This document shows positions 16,179 through 24,596 of a DNA stretch of 64,000 nucleotides, one piece after another. The translations under genes and the position numbers were made by a program. The stretch's first letter is position 1; every line of letters starts with the position of its first letter. Under the pieces are notes generated by a model. It was not told where the DNA came from, did no database searches, and saw only the letters and a program-made list of their open reading frames with translations. The DNA comes from Nitrospira sp. SG-bin1 (GTDB lineage Bacteria; Nitrospirota; Nitrospiria; Nitrospirales; Nitrospiraceae). Location of the stretch: the NCBI GenBank assembly GCA_002083365.1, contig LVWS01000007.1:102167-166166 (forward strand), written 5' to 3'.

Positions 16179-16208
16179 TCGAGGACGCCCCCGGAGGCGC
16201 GTCCTCGA
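16179..16208. terminator. 10-bp inverted repeat downstream of the DUF4142 gene
   Basis: TCGAGGACGC and GCGTCCTCGA are perfect arms around a 10-nt loop. The repeat begins 13 bp beyond the stop of the minus-strand DUF4142 gene (16221) and upstream of the Usp gene. No T-run is seen. A terminator is likely, but an operator for the Usp gene is possible. Confidence 0.45.
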
Positions 16209-16220
16209 TCGGAGCTCATG

Positions 16221-16778
16221 CTAGGGATTGGTCTGGAGAGAGGCCTTGACCATGCGTGCCTGGTCGCGATGCGCCTTCAGAACGGGCAAAGTCGAGGTGA
16301 AATATTCCCGAAGATCGGGATATCTCATGGTGTCTATGTGCTGCTGGTATTCCTCCAACGTCGTCTCGTGATTCTGAAGGGTAAAATTCATATAGGCCCG
16401 ATCGAACTCATGGCCGGACAATTTCGACATTTCGTCGACTTTTTTCTGGTCTTCCGCAGTGAGCTTCGTCGGCAGCGGCACCTTGTGTTTCGATGCGAGT
16501 TGTTCCGCCTCCCGGCGGACTTTCTTATGATCCTCGACCGCCTTCGATCCGTACTCCTTCACCTGCTTGTTCTCCGCCCGCTGTGCAGCCAGTTGACCGA
16601 GCGCGATCGCCACTTGTTGTTCCTCGGCGGCGATCGTCAGAAACGTTTGGGTATCTGATTTAGAGTCTAATTGCACTCCTGCCGGGTCTGATTTCACATC
16701 CACCTGGGCTCCCAGCCCTCCCGCAAAGAAACCGAATGCGACACCGATAAACAGGCCGACGGCGATCATCCGATACAT
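16221..16778 (-). CDS. DUF4142 domain secreted protein (second copy)
   Basis: This 185-aa protein has a signal peptide (GFFAGGLGA|QVD), a short linker and a DUF4142 four-helix domain with LGQLAAQRAENKQVKEYGSK, HEFDRAYMNFTLQNHE and LPVLKAHRDQAR. It is clearly paralogous to 10963-11481, with the same order of motifs. AAGGAG precedes the ATG at good spacing. A periplasmic stress role is inferred from the family and from its neighbours. Confidence 0.85.
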   Translation of the reverse strand: MYRMIAVGLFIGVAFGFFAGGLGAQVDVKSDPAGVQLDSKSDTQTFLTIAAEEQQVAIALGQLAAQRAENKQVKEYGSKAVEDHKKVRREAEQLASKHKVPLPTKLTAEDQKKVDEMSKLSGHEFDRAYMNFTLQNHETTLEEYQQHIDTMRYPDLREYFTSTLPVLKAHRDQARMVKASLQTNP

Positions 16779-17086
16779 GGGATGCTCCTTGGATAATGTG
16801 AGTTGCCGCTGGTCGGGAACTTCTCCCTTCCATTACTGATACTAAGGCGCCATGTTCAACCGCCCCCGTGCAAAACTTGAGCCGGTCGAATCAGTACCCT
16901 ATGACGAAGCGAGGACTAAGTAATGGCCGATCCTCCGCGACTTATCAGAGCCGTAAACCGGTCGGAAGTCCGAGCACGAAACCATTCGCAGACAATCTGT
17001 TCCTGGATGGGACAGATGTTCTCTTATGCGCACCGTGGAACCGTCAATAAAGGACGACGCGAACGGCTCCGAGGATCATTCATAGA
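16779..17086. other. 308-bp intergenic region without a supported gene
   Basis: This stretch lies between the DUF4142 start and the DsbA-like stop on the minus strand. It should hold the DUF4142 promoter. A plus-strand frame from 16923 runs into the DsbA-like gene and looks like a shadow. I see no repeat or strong hairpin. Confidence 0.5.
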
Positions 17087-17632
17087 TCATCCCTTTTTCG
17101 CCTGTCTCGACACTGCCTGCTCGAGCTCATCGCTGTTGGATACCAACACGTTATTGACGAAGAAAGTGGGTGTCCCTTGTACTCCGCAGCGATGGCCGGA
17201 CAGCACATCACGCCGTACTTTCAGGACGCCGACTCCCGCGTGCAGGTCTCCTTTGAAATGGGGCACATCCAATCCAGCCATCGCGGCATAGAGATAGAGA
17301 TCGTCGAGTTCGAGATGATCTTGGTTTTGGAACAGCACGTCATGCATCGGCCAGAAGCGGTCCTGCAGCCCAGCCGCGACGGAAGCCTCCGCGGCAAGCT
17401 GGGCATGCGGGTGTTTCCTGACCAGTGGGAAATGCCGATAGACGAACCGGAGGCGGGTGGAATGTCGCTCACGGAGGCGATGAAGGAGGGGCTGCGCTTC
17501 TCGACAATACGGACACTCGAAGTCGCAGTAGGCGATGAGCGTCATGGGCGCCGCCGCGGGCCCGACCACATGATCGTCCGGTAACACGAGGAGATCATAT
17601 TTGGCGAGCGCGCTGCGCGCTTCTCTTTGCAT
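17087..17632 (-). CDS. DsbA/thioredoxin-fold protein without signal peptide
   Basis: This 181-aa protein has a thioredoxin fold of the DSBA-like (thioredoxin_4) type. The active site CPYC is at 40-43 (YCDFECPYCREAQ) and a cis-Pro loop is seen at GTPTFFVNN. It retains the VYRHFPLVRKHPHAQLAA segment of 2-hydroxychromene/DsbA-like proteins. There is no signal peptide, so it probably acts in the cytoplasm, or the true start is missed. It begins 5 bp after the DUF2231 stop, which suggests coupling. A thiol oxidoreductase role fits the surrounding oxidative-stress genes. Confidence 0.85.
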   Translation of the reverse strand: MQREARSALAKYDLLVLPDDHVVGPAAAPMTLIAYCDFECPYCREAQPLLHRLRERHSTRLRFVYRHFPLVRKHPHAQLAAEASVAAGLQDRFWPMHDVLFQNQDHLELDDLYLYAAMAGLDVPHFKGDLHAGVGVLKVRRDVLSGHRCGVQGTPTFFVNNVLVSNSDELEQAVSRQAKKG

Positions 17633-17637
17633 TGAAC

Positions 17638-18162
17638 CTACACTTCTCCGTTCCCCTGAGCCGTGGATGCCAGCACCCTGGCCAGCGACTCGTCGCCGGG
17701 CAATTTATTTTCGTCCGATCCGCCTGACAGCTCCGTGCCCCGCACGCGCATCCCATGGTGGTACACCAGATGCCCGCCGTACCAGGCCGACACAAATAGA
17801 CCGACATTGCCCAACAACGATAGAAGCATGGGCAACGTGCGGGGCGTGCGATTGCGCCGCCTCATCAGTACATTGAAAGCCGTCAACGTCAGCAATCCGA
17901 CATTCATCATGCCGTGCAGACGGCCAAGCCGCTTGGCTTGGTGGTCTCGAGGAATCGTCGCATAGTCCATCGCTCCGGCCGTTCCCGCGACGAGACCTCC
18001 CAGCAAACCGCCCAGCATGGTGTAGTAGGACGCGTCGGCGAAGGACCGGTTCTTCGTCGACACATGGAGCAGGTCCAAGACCAAGCTGAATGGCAACAGC
18101 CCGGCCGGCATGACGATCAACTGCGGGTGGAGGGGATGTCCGGAAAACGTGACCTGTGACAT
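17638..18162 (-). CDS. DUF2231 membrane protein
   Basis: This 174-aa protein shows the DUF2231 signature near the N-terminus (GHPLHPQLIVMPAGLLPFS), four membrane segments (about 15-32, 48-66, 82-97, 110-128) and an acidic tail. The role of DUF2231 is unknown; some relatives have heme-like His pairs, and here HPLHP and GRLHGMMN are visible. GGAG precedes the ATG. The order SRPBCC, DUF2231, DsbA-like is compact and co-directional. Confidence 0.85.
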   Translation of the reverse strand: MSQVTFSGHPLHPQLIVMPAGLLPFSLVLDLLHVSTKNRSFADASYYTMLGGLLGGLVAGTAGAMDYATIPRDHQAKRLGRLHGMMNVGLLTLTAFNVLMRRRNRTPRTLPMLLSLLGNVGLFVSAWYGGHLVYHHGMRVRGTELSGGSDENKLPGDESLARVLASTAQGNGEV

Positions 18163-18171
18163 GGCGGACTC

Positions 18172-18978
18172 CTATCGAGCGTCGGCGTGCGAAAAGGCAC
18201 CCGTCTCCATCTGTTCTTTGAATCGCTGCAGGTCTTCGGCGATCTTGGTGTTCGGGTCTTCTCCGAGCAACTTGGCGACAGCCGTTCCCACCTTGCCGCC
18301 CGGAGGTTCATACTGCAGCGTCACAGTCAACCACGTTCGTCTTCCATCGGCCGTCGGCTTGAACTCGACCGAACCGGTATTGTCCACGTCCGAACCTTTG
18401 AGCGACCTCCATCCGATGCGTTGATTCTCCACATCGTTGATGACTTCGGCATCCCACTCCACTTTGGGACCACCCGGCAGGGTCTTCACGACCCAGTGGG
18501 ACAACCGATCATTGACCACTTGCACCGAATCAAGATGGGTCATGATGCGGGGCAAATTCTCGAACGACCGCCAAAACCGGTAGATTTCGTTCGGAGGACG
18601 ATCGATCTCGATGGCCCGTTGGATTTTTGTCGCGCGTTTCGTATGGACCTTGCGTCGGCCCAATCGATTCGTGTCGCTTGCCGGCCTCCGTTGATCGTTG
18701 GAGCTCATATCGATTCCCATGGCCTCGAATGCGGGGCAATGGCCGCTGATCGCCCGATGGAGGAGCCCTCCTCCCACCATGGCCAGCGCCGCACCGGTCC
18801 AGTCACGACGAGACAGCCCGGACACGAGGAAGGCCATCCCTGCCATGCCTGACAGCATCCGCTGACCATCGCCTATGTTTTCCCGCTCATCATCGAAACC
18901 GGCTCGTTCTTCATTCCATCCCATATCTTGCGTATTGGTTCGATATGGTTTTTGTCCCGACAAATTCTCAGTCGTCAT
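18172..18978 (-). CDS. Membrane-anchored SRPBCC protein (DUF2892-like N-terminus)
   Basis: This 268-aa protein has an N-terminal part (about 30-90) with two short hydrophobic helices (MLSGMAGMAFLVSGLS, AALAMVGGGLLHRAIS) and GHCPAFEAMGID, as in DUF2892/YgaP-like segments. The C-terminal SRPBCC domain (about 115-258) carries QRAIEIDRPPNEIYRFW and ends DLQRFKEQMETG. It is a longer relative of 10118-10567. GAGGAGGAAG precedes the ATG. It probably binds a hydrophobic ligand at the membrane; this is inference. Confidence 0.85.
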   Translation of the reverse strand: MTTENLSGQKPYRTNTQDMGWNEERAGFDDERENIGDGQRMLSGMAGMAFLVSGLSRRDWTGAALAMVGGGLLHRAISGHCPAFEAMGIDMSSNDQRRPASDTNRLGRRKVHTKRATKIQRAIEIDRPPNEIYRFWRSFENLPRIMTHLDSVQVVNDRLSHWVVKTLPGGPKVEWDAEVINDVENQRIGWRSLKGSDVDNTGSVEFKPTADGRRTWLTVTLQYEPPGGKVGTAVAKLLGEDPNTKIAEDLQRFKEQMETGAFSHADAR

Positions 18979-19005
18979 CGTCTTCCTCCTCGTGTGACAA
19001 TCATG

Positions 19006-19227
19006 TCATGAGACTATTCGTTGGAGTGATTGTACGAAGTGCCGTCCGATCATCTTGACGACATCGGCTCCCCGCCGGACCAACGTGTGAACGGGCTTGA
19101 CGGGGACAGGAATGGTCGCTTGCACAGTACCTCCCCCGGTTGCGATTTCTCGCTTTGCCGATAAGGTGAAATCCCAATCATGAGCTTTCGGACTATACGA
19201 TATTTCCCTATCCATATTGAGCATCAT
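19006..19227 (-). CDS. Small hypothetical protein
   Basis: This 73-aa frame lies 27 bp upstream of the SRPBCC gene on the same strand. Its codon use looks like that of the neighbours. The protein is basic at the end (VVKMIGRHFVQSLQRIVS) and has a Val/Pro-rich middle (TIPVPVKPVHTLV). No family is recognised. A weak GAAAGAG precedes paired ATG codons. It could be a real short gene of the same operon or a chance frame. Confidence 0.35.
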   Translation of the reverse strand: MMLNMDREISYSPKAHDWDFTLSAKREIATGGGTVQATIPVPVKPVHTLVRRGADVVKMIGRHFVQSLQRIVS

Positions 19228-19577
19228 GAGGCTCTTTCGGTGTGCAAGAGGCAGGCCGCTTCACCGAGAATCATCCCGTGCCTGCGCATGCGTTGCTCAA
19301 GGAAGAAACAAGGCCCATCGCGCGATCTGTCTTCATGGAACACGTTCTCCCGGTTACCTGGAGTTGAAATGTGTATACCTACCAGGCGTGGTAGGCCACA
19401 TGGGAACTCCCTAGTTGCATGGCTCTGACGAGAATTCCACCATCTTCATCACTCAGCCGGCCCACTTTACATTTACAGCGCCACAGCCGTTCGCTTGTAG
19501 AGATTCCCGGTCCGCCGGGTCACACCTTCCGCTATGGAAAGGAATATGCATGAAAGGAATATGCATGGAGGTACCTC
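19228..19577. other. 350-bp divergent intergenic region
   Basis: This region separates the minus-strand SRPBCC group from the plus-strand membrane gene at 19578. Short frames on the plus strand have no ribosome site. Its right end holds a tandem 15-bp duplication (19537-19566) just before the Shine-Dalgarno sequence of the next gene. Confidence 0.5.
19537..19566 (+). repeat. Perfect 15-bp tandem duplication in a leader
   Basis: GAAAGGAATATGCAT occurs twice head to tail and is followed at once by GGAGGT and the ATG at 19578. Each copy carries an AAAGGA plus ATG-like pair, so the leader contains decoy ribosome sites. The effect on translation is unknown. Confidence 0.75.
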
Positions 19578-20168
19578 ATGGTTGATCCGGCTCTTTTAGT
19601 CCGAAACTATCTGCTCTATTTCATTCTTCCTCTATGGGTACTGGCCGGTCTTACTGATTATTTTCTGCATAAACGTACCCGCATCGAAGAAAACACGGGT
19701 ACGAAGGAATCGGTTCTGCACCTACTCCAACTCGGAGAAGCCGGATTCCCGGTGGTCGTGGCGCTGCTCTTCGAAATCAACGCCCTGGTCATTGCCATCA
19801 TGCTGATCGCCCTGGTGGTCCATGAGGCGACGGCCTTGTGGGACGTCTATTATGCGCACACGCGCCGATACATCAGTCCGTGGGAACAGCACGTCCATAG
19901 TTTCCTGGAAGTCCTTCCCATCATGGCGGCGTCCTTCGTCACCGTGCTGTACTGGAATCAGTTCCTGGCCTTATTCGGCCTCGGTCCCGAGGCTCCCCGC
20001 TTTGCCGTTGAGCCAAAGACAGATCCCTTGCCCGTGGGTTATTTGGTGACTCTCTTCAGTTCGATCGCACTGTTCATCGTCGTGCCTTACGGTGAAGAGC
20101 TCTGGCGATGTATCTCAACCGCTCGTCGCCGCCGTATCCCACGGAATCCGCTGACGAAAGCCGCTTGA
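19578..20168 (+). CDS. Integral membrane protein, hypothetical
   Basis: This 196-aa protein has about four membrane segments (12-28, 55-82, 108-132, 152-170). Polar pieces YFLHKRTRIEENTGTKES and VHEATALWDVYYAHTRRYISPWEQHVHS contain spaced His, Glu and Asp residues near the membrane, which could hold a metal. I do not recognise a named family. GGAGGT precedes the ATG at good spacing. It is a single plus-strand gene in a minus-strand region and ends before a strong hairpin. Confidence 0.7.
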   Translation: MVDPALLVRNYLLYFILPLWVLAGLTDYFLHKRTRIEENTGTKESVLHLLQLGEAGFPVVVALLFEINALVIAIMLIALVVHEATALWDVYYAHTRRYISPWEQHVHSFLEVLPIMAASFVTVLYWNQFLALFGLGPEAPRFAVEPKTDPLPVGYLVTLFSSIALFIVVPYGEELWRCISTARRRRIPRNPLTKAA

Positions 20169-20288
20169 TTCTCGATGCACAATCGATCCGCGATACCTGG
20201 CAGACCGATGGGGCCGATGCCAGAATCGGTTAAGATCGTTGGGGAGGCTCTCGCCCCGTGGGAAGCGAGACAATATGCGTAGGCGTCA

Positions 20289-20326
20289 CATGAGACAACG
20301 GCCGCGTTGCGGCTCGTTGTCTCATG
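20289..20326. terminator. Hairpin between convergent genes
   Basis: CATGAGACAACGGCCGC pairs with GCGGCTCGTTGTCTCATG around a GTT loop, with one bulged T. It lies 120 bp after the plus-strand membrane gene and 19 bp after the stop of the minus-strand DUF4383 gene, so it could serve both directions. Confidence 0.6.
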
Positions 20327-20344
20327 ACGTACGTGAAGGAATGG

Positions 20345-20788
20345 TCAGGCAGCTCGACGATAACCTTCGGCTATTTCATCCGCCTGCGCACGCTTGCCGT
20401 ACCCATAGTAGGCGGCAAGAGCCGCAGTCCCCCCATGAAGCCATACATCCCACCCATGTAACGGAGCCAGGCCGAACGCCATGCTGAGCGGCGGGATGAC
20501 CCCCATAACGGCCAGGGCGCCGTAGAACCATGTCAGCCCGCGAGCGAAGGCCCTGGCATTGCTCACGCTGCTGGCGTAAGACAAACCCGCGATGCCTACT
20601 CCAAGATGGATCAGATTGTGAATCCAGTTCACCGGAAACAGACCGAATAAGAGACCATAGCCTCCGTCCGCGAAGAGACCCGGCACAGCGGTTGGGTGAG
20701 GATTCGATACCGCTCCGGGGATGAAACCCACGAATCCTATGAAGAGAAACAAGCCCCCGACTATTTGCGCAAATCTTCGACTCGGCAT
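20345..20788 (-). CDS. DUF4383 family membrane protein
   Basis: This 147-aa protein has four membrane segments and the family features FPVNWIHNLIHLGVG and WFYGALAVMGVIPPL, typical of DUF4383. The function is unknown. The frame opens at a GTG at 20800, but the strong AAAGGAGGT runs into that GTG. The ATG at 20788 is therefore the more likely start, giving MPSRRFAQIVGG. Confidence 0.8.
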   Translation of the reverse strand: MPSRRFAQIVGGLFLFIGFVGFIPGAVSNPHPTAVPGLFADGGYGLLFGLFPVNWIHNLIHLGVGIAGLSYASSVSNARAFARGLTWFYGALAVMGVIPPLSMAFGLAPLHGWDVWLHGGTAALAAYYGYGKRAQADEIAEGYRRAA

Positions 20789-20893
20789 GCAAACTGTCAC
20801 CTCCTTTCAGAGATTCGTGAGGAAGTCCGAATAAGACGGCGGGGCAGGCGGACATGCCGATACGGCAGCCGCCTGCTGTGGGTGGGAAAGACG

Positions 20894-21412
20894 TCATGCC
20901 GCCCGTCGATGGCCGCTTGCTCCTTTTTGTTTCATCATCCGTTCTTTGATTTTCATCGCTTCTTGTCCGATCTCCTCCCAGTCGATCTCGGCTTGTTCCG
21001 CTTGTGGAAACATTTCGGTCTCTTCCTCTTCGATGTGGTGCTTCACGAGCTCGCTCAAAACTTTGAACTTCGCCCGATAACCGTCGGCCGATCCCTTCAT
21101 CTTCCGCAGTTCTTTGCTCAGCAACGTGACGACGTGATGTTCTTCATTCGCTTCGTCCACGGTCTCTTCTTCCTCGATCGCCTCGCGAATAGCCGGATAC
21201 ACGAGGGTCTCCTCGATTTTGGTGTGGATTTCCAACTCCTTCAGCGCTTCTTCAACGATTCCTTGCCTGGATCGGCCGTCCGCATTCTCGAATTGCTCGA
21301 AAAGCTCTTGGACTTTCTGATGGTCTTCTTTCAGCATCTCCAGAACATTGACGGATTCCTGTTCGGACATTTCTTCTTCGTCTTGTTCGATTTCCTTTTG
21401 CTTCCGTGCCAT
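20894..21412 (-). CDS. Hemerythrin HHE domain protein
   Basis: This 172-aa protein begins with a strongly acidic N-terminus. Four helices follow with di-iron-type ligands: EDHQKVQELFEQF, HTKIEETLVYPA, EEHHVVTLLSKEL and VKHHIEEEETEMFP. Family members bind O2 or respond to NO and oxidative stress. The C-terminus is basic. AGGAGGG precedes the ATG. A longer paralog lies at 48364-48987. The neighbouring bacterioferritin-like gene also carries a di-iron-type four-helix bundle. Confidence 0.9.
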   Translation of the reverse strand: MARKQKEIEQDEEEMSEQESVNVLEMLKEDHQKVQELFEQFENADGRSRQGIVEEALKELEIHTKIEETLVYPAIREAIEEEETVDEANEEHHVVTLLSKELRKMKGSADGYRAKFKVLSELVKHHIEEEETEMFPQAEQAEIDWEEIGQEAMKIKERMMKQKGASGHRRAA

Positions 21413-21459
21413 GCAACCCTCCTGTGGTGAATGAATACCGATGTACGGGGCTCAGTCAT

Positions 21460-22047
21460 CTACTGCTTCGTCGGCACCTCGTCCTGAAAATACAGCTTAC
21501 GGGTCCCCTCGTTGGCATCAGGTTGGACGGCAAACAGAAGGTCCGCCAATTCGTCGGCATGCTCCTCCTCTTTGGCCAGAATTTCCTCCAGCAACACCCG
21601 CGAGGTCGGGTCACCCTGTCCGAAATACCGAATCATTTCCCGATACGTTTCGATCGCGATGCGCTCGGCCACCAGATCTTCACGGATCATATCCACGAGA
21701 GAGGTTCCTTCCCGGTACTCGCTATGGCTGTGCTCTGCAATCGCGTTCGGATGCAATTCCGGTTTCCCCCCCAACTGCTTGATGCGTTCCGCAAGGCGAT
21801 CGGCATGGCCCTGTTCTTCCTGGGCATGCTCAAGAAATTCTGTCGCCACGGCGGCCGAATGGATGCCCGTCGCCATGAAATAGTGAAAGCGGTAACGAAG
21901 CACGCACATGTACTCCGTGGCCAATGCGTCATTGAGGATGCGTACGGCTTGGTTACGATCGAGCGAATAATCGTGAGTAAACGGGCCCTCTTCGATATGC
22001 TGGCGAGCCCGTCTTCGGATTTCTTCGATATTTGCCACAAAATCCAT
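21460..22047 (-). CDS. Bacterioferritin-like ferroxidase protein
   Basis: This 195-aa four-helix protein shows the ferroxidase ligand pattern: LATEYMCVLRYRFHYF, FLEHAQEEQGHADRLAERI, AIETYREMIRYF and ILAKEEEHADELADLL. It probably oxidises and stores iron or detoxifies peroxide. The frame continues upstream to 22317, but the extra 90 residues have no family likeness; GAGAGGGGGAC before the ATG at 22047 supports the shorter form. It is adjacent to the hemerythrin gene on the same strand. Confidence 0.88.
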   Translation of the reverse strand: MDFVANIEEIRRRARQHIEEGPFTHDYSLDRNQAVRILNDALATEYMCVLRYRFHYFMATGIHSAAVATEFLEHAQEEQGHADRLAERIKQLGGKPELHPNAIAEHSHSEYREGTSLVDMIREDLVAERIAIETYREMIRYFGQGDPTSRVLLEEILAKEEEHADELADLLFAVQPDANEGTRKLYFQDEVPTKQ

Positions 22048-22303
22048 ATCCGTCCCCCTCTCCATATCCCGGCGGTCTATCTCCGGCCGACTTAGCCACT
22101 GTGTGGATTGCACAAACTTTGCCCTGCCCATCCTCAGCGCCGGTGGCATCTGTACCCTTGAAAACATAACGGCATGTCCCCATAAAGCGTTTCTCACATA
22201 AGCCGAACACGACGCGACACGACCGTCGTCGCGGACAATCTGTCTGATGAAGGACAACTTGTATGAAGAAACCGATGGCTCCACCGGTTGTTCGATGACC
22301 GCG

Positions 22304-24055
22304 TCACACCACTTCACGGATCTTGTTCTCGATGACCGTCTTCACGATTTCCAAGCGATCTTTTTGGCCTCGAGCCATGGCCTTGGTGAACTGCCAGGCC
22401 TGGTCGGTCGTGAGTTTGCCGGGCAACGGCGGTTCATAAGGATCGACGACCGCTTCGATCACGACGGGACCCGGCTGCGCAAACGCGTCTCGTAGGGTCT
22501 CCCTCACGCGAGCCGGATCACTCACGGAATAGCCGACTGCCCCGCATGCGCGAGCGAACCCCACGAAATCGATGGCCTGCAGATCGACGCCATATTGCGG
22601 ATTTCCCTCGAAGGCGATTTGTTCCCACTTGATCATTCCGAGGGAGTTGTTCTTGATCACGACGATTTTGATCGGCAGACGGTATTTGACCGCGGTCGCT
22701 AGGTCCCCCATCAACATGGTGAACCCGCCGTCCCCGGCAAAACAGACCACTTGCCGGCCGGGGAAGGCGACCGACGCGCCGATGCTGTACGGCAGTCCGT
22801 TCGCCATCGTCGCCAAGGTTCCCGATACGGAAAACTGCATGGAACCGCGCATGCGGATGTGCCGCGCCGCCCACGTGGTCACTGTTCCGGTATCGCAACA
22901 GATGATCGCATCCTCGGCGAGCACGTCGTTGAGCGCATGGGCGATGACCTGTGGCTTCATGGGGATGTCGTCGCGCGTACCCCGTTCTTCCATGAGCCTA
23001 TCCCACCGGGTCTTCCGCTCTTGCGCCCGTTCGAGGAACCGCCGGTCTGATTTCGGATCGACCAAGGGCAACAGGGCACGCAACACGTCCCAGCATTGTC
23101 CGACGAGTCCGACATCGACCGGATACCGCAATCCGATCCGGGCCGCATCCAGATCGATCTGGATGGCCTTGGCCTGGCCCGGCTTCGGATAGAATTCGAG
23201 GTAGGGAAAGCTGCTCCCCGCGATGATCAACGTGTCGCACTCCTCCATCACGTCTTGCGACGGAGCCGTGCCCAATAACCCGATCCCCCCGGTCGTGTAG
23301 GGATGATCGTCCGGCACCACCGCTTTCCCGAGCAGCGGCTTCACGATCGGCGCGCCGAGCTTTTCGGCCAACATGACGATTTCATCACGCGCCGACAGAC
23401 AACCCCGCCCCGCCAAAATGGCGACTTTGGTTCCTTGGTTGAGTAACGCGGCCGCGCGCTCCAGCTGCGCCTTTCCGGGGAGCGGCAACGCTTCGCTGAT
23501 CCGATCACCGCTGTGCTCGGCGACATTCGCCTTGGATCGCATTCCTTCGGCGGGCCAATCCTGGATGTCCTTGGGAATCGTGATGTGAGAGACAGTGCGT
23601 TTGGAGATTGCGGTTTTGACGGCGAGATCCACCGCATTACACACATGAGCGGGACCCATGACGCGCCCGCTGAAGGCCGCCACATCGCTGAACACGCGGT
23701 CGAGATCGATGTCCTGCTGATAATGAGTGCCGATCAAATCGTGGTACGTATGTCCGGTGATGGCCAATACCGGCTGCCCGTCGAATTTGGCGTCGTAGAG
23801 GCCGTTCAGAAGATGGATTCCGCCCGGACCGGACGTGGCCAAGCAGACAGCCAGCCTTCGAGTAAATTTGGCGTAGCCGCACGCCGCCAATGCGGCCGCT
23901 TCCTCGTGGCGGACTTGTATCACCCGAATGGCGTCTCGATGGGTCCGCAAGGCTTCGTAAAGACCGTTGATCCCGTCACCGGGAAGGGCAAACACCGTAT
24001 CCACGTTCCAATCGATGAGGCGTTCCACCAAGATGTCCGCGACCGTCGCCGCCAT
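22304..24055 (-). CDS. ThDP-dependent pyruvate oxidase/dehydrogenase-like enzyme
   Basis: This 583-aa protein has the three-domain ThDP fold. The N-terminal PYR domain holds the cofactor-activating Glu (QVRHEEAAALAACGYAK). The middle domain is at about 190-330. The C-terminal PP domain has the FAGDGGFTMLMGDLATA and IKNNSLGMIKWE ThDP/Mg motif. The closest known group is pyruvate:quinone oxidoreductase (PoxB)-like, which yields acetate and CO2, but the acetolactate-synthase family is similar and the substrate is not proven. AGGCAGGA precedes the ATG at 24055; the longer frame to 24277 overlaps the DUF2231 gene. Confidence 0.85.
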   Translation of the reverse strand: MAATVADILVERLIDWNVDTVFALPGDGINGLYEALRTHRDAIRVIQVRHEEAAALAACGYAKFTRRLAVCLATSGPGGIHLLNGLYDAKFDGQPVLAITGHTYHDLIGTHYQQDIDLDRVFSDVAAFSGRVMGPAHVCNAVDLAVKTAISKRTVSHITIPKDIQDWPAEGMRSKANVAEHSGDRISEALPLPGKAQLERAAALLNQGTKVAILAGRGCLSARDEIVMLAEKLGAPIVKPLLGKAVVPDDHPYTTGGIGLLGTAPSQDVMEECDTLIIAGSSFPYLEFYPKPGQAKAIQIDLDAARIGLRYPVDVGLVGQCWDVLRALLPLVDPKSDRRFLERAQERKTRWDRLMEERGTRDDIPMKPQVIAHALNDVLAEDAIICCDTGTVTTWAARHIRMRGSMQFSVSGTLATMANGLPYSIGASVAFPGRQVVCFAGDGGFTMLMGDLATAVKYRLPIKIVVIKNNSLGMIKWEQIAFEGNPQYGVDLQAIDFVGFARACGAVGYSVSDPARVRETLRDAFAQPGPVVIEAVVDPYEPPLPGKLTTDQAWQFTKAMARGQKDRLEIVKTVIENKIREVV

Positions 24056-24092
24056 GGTTGTCCTGCCTTTCTCTCTCTGATGAAGTCCACGT

Positions 24093-24569
24093 TTACGCGG
24101 CGCGTTGCTGTGTTCTCGACGCCTCGTGATCTCCGCTTTCCGTTCCGACTCCCACACGGCGCACGTACACCAACTCTCCCCCGAGCCAACCTGAGATGCC
24201 CAAGACGACCACGCCGACCCACGACAACAAAGACGGCACAAGAGCGTCCGGAGAGCCGACGTATCGGAGCCAGGCATTGACGCCGTACAGAAACACGAGC
24301 GAAAGGTTCAGCAACATGTGAAGCCGCGCGATGGAAACCACGCGAGGATTCGACAGTGACCGATAGTCCGCTGCACCGGGCACGGCCGCCATGATCGCTC
24401 CGATGAGGCCGCCGACGAGCGCGTAGTGGGCGATGGTCTTCCAAAGCGGACCTCCCAGACCAAAGTCATAGACGACATCGCAAACCAGGGAAAATATCCA
24501 CAGCCCGATCGGAATCGGGACGATCATGGGATGGATCGGATGTCCATGTACGCTGGCCGGTGTAGACAT
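24093..24569 (-). CDS. DUF2231 membrane protein (second copy)
   Basis: This 158-aa protein starts MSTPASVHGHPIHPMIVPIPIG, the DUF2231 signature. It has four membrane segments and a polar tail. It is paralogous to 17638-18162 (compare GHPxHPM/Q and ARLHMLLNLSL). GGAGGAG precedes the ATG. It lies 37 bp before the ThDP enzyme gene, probably in the same transcript. The role is unknown. Confidence 0.85.
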   Translation of the reverse strand: MSTPASVHGHPIHPMIVPIPIGLWIFSLVCDVVYDFGLGGPLWKTIAHYALVGGLIGAIMAAVPGAADYRSLSNPRVVSIARLHMLLNLSLVFLYGVNAWLRYVGSPDALVPSLLSWVGVVVLGISGWLGGELVYVRRVGVGTESGDHEASRTQQRAA

Positions 24570-24596
24570 ATTCTCCTCCGTTAGTGATGCACGTTC

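Noticed and set aside
16923..17291. 122-codon plus-strand frame overlapping the DsbA-like gene
   Set aside because: A weak purine tract precedes it, but most of it is antisense to a conserved gene and no motif is seen.
22048..22317. 90-residue N-terminal extension of the bacterioferritin-like gene
   Set aside because: It is Arg/Ser-rich with no ferritin likeness. GAGAGGGGG precedes the shorter start.
24056..24277. Upstream extension of the ThDP enzyme gene
   Set aside because: It overlaps the DUF2231 gene, has no family likeness, and a good ribosome site precedes ATG 24055.
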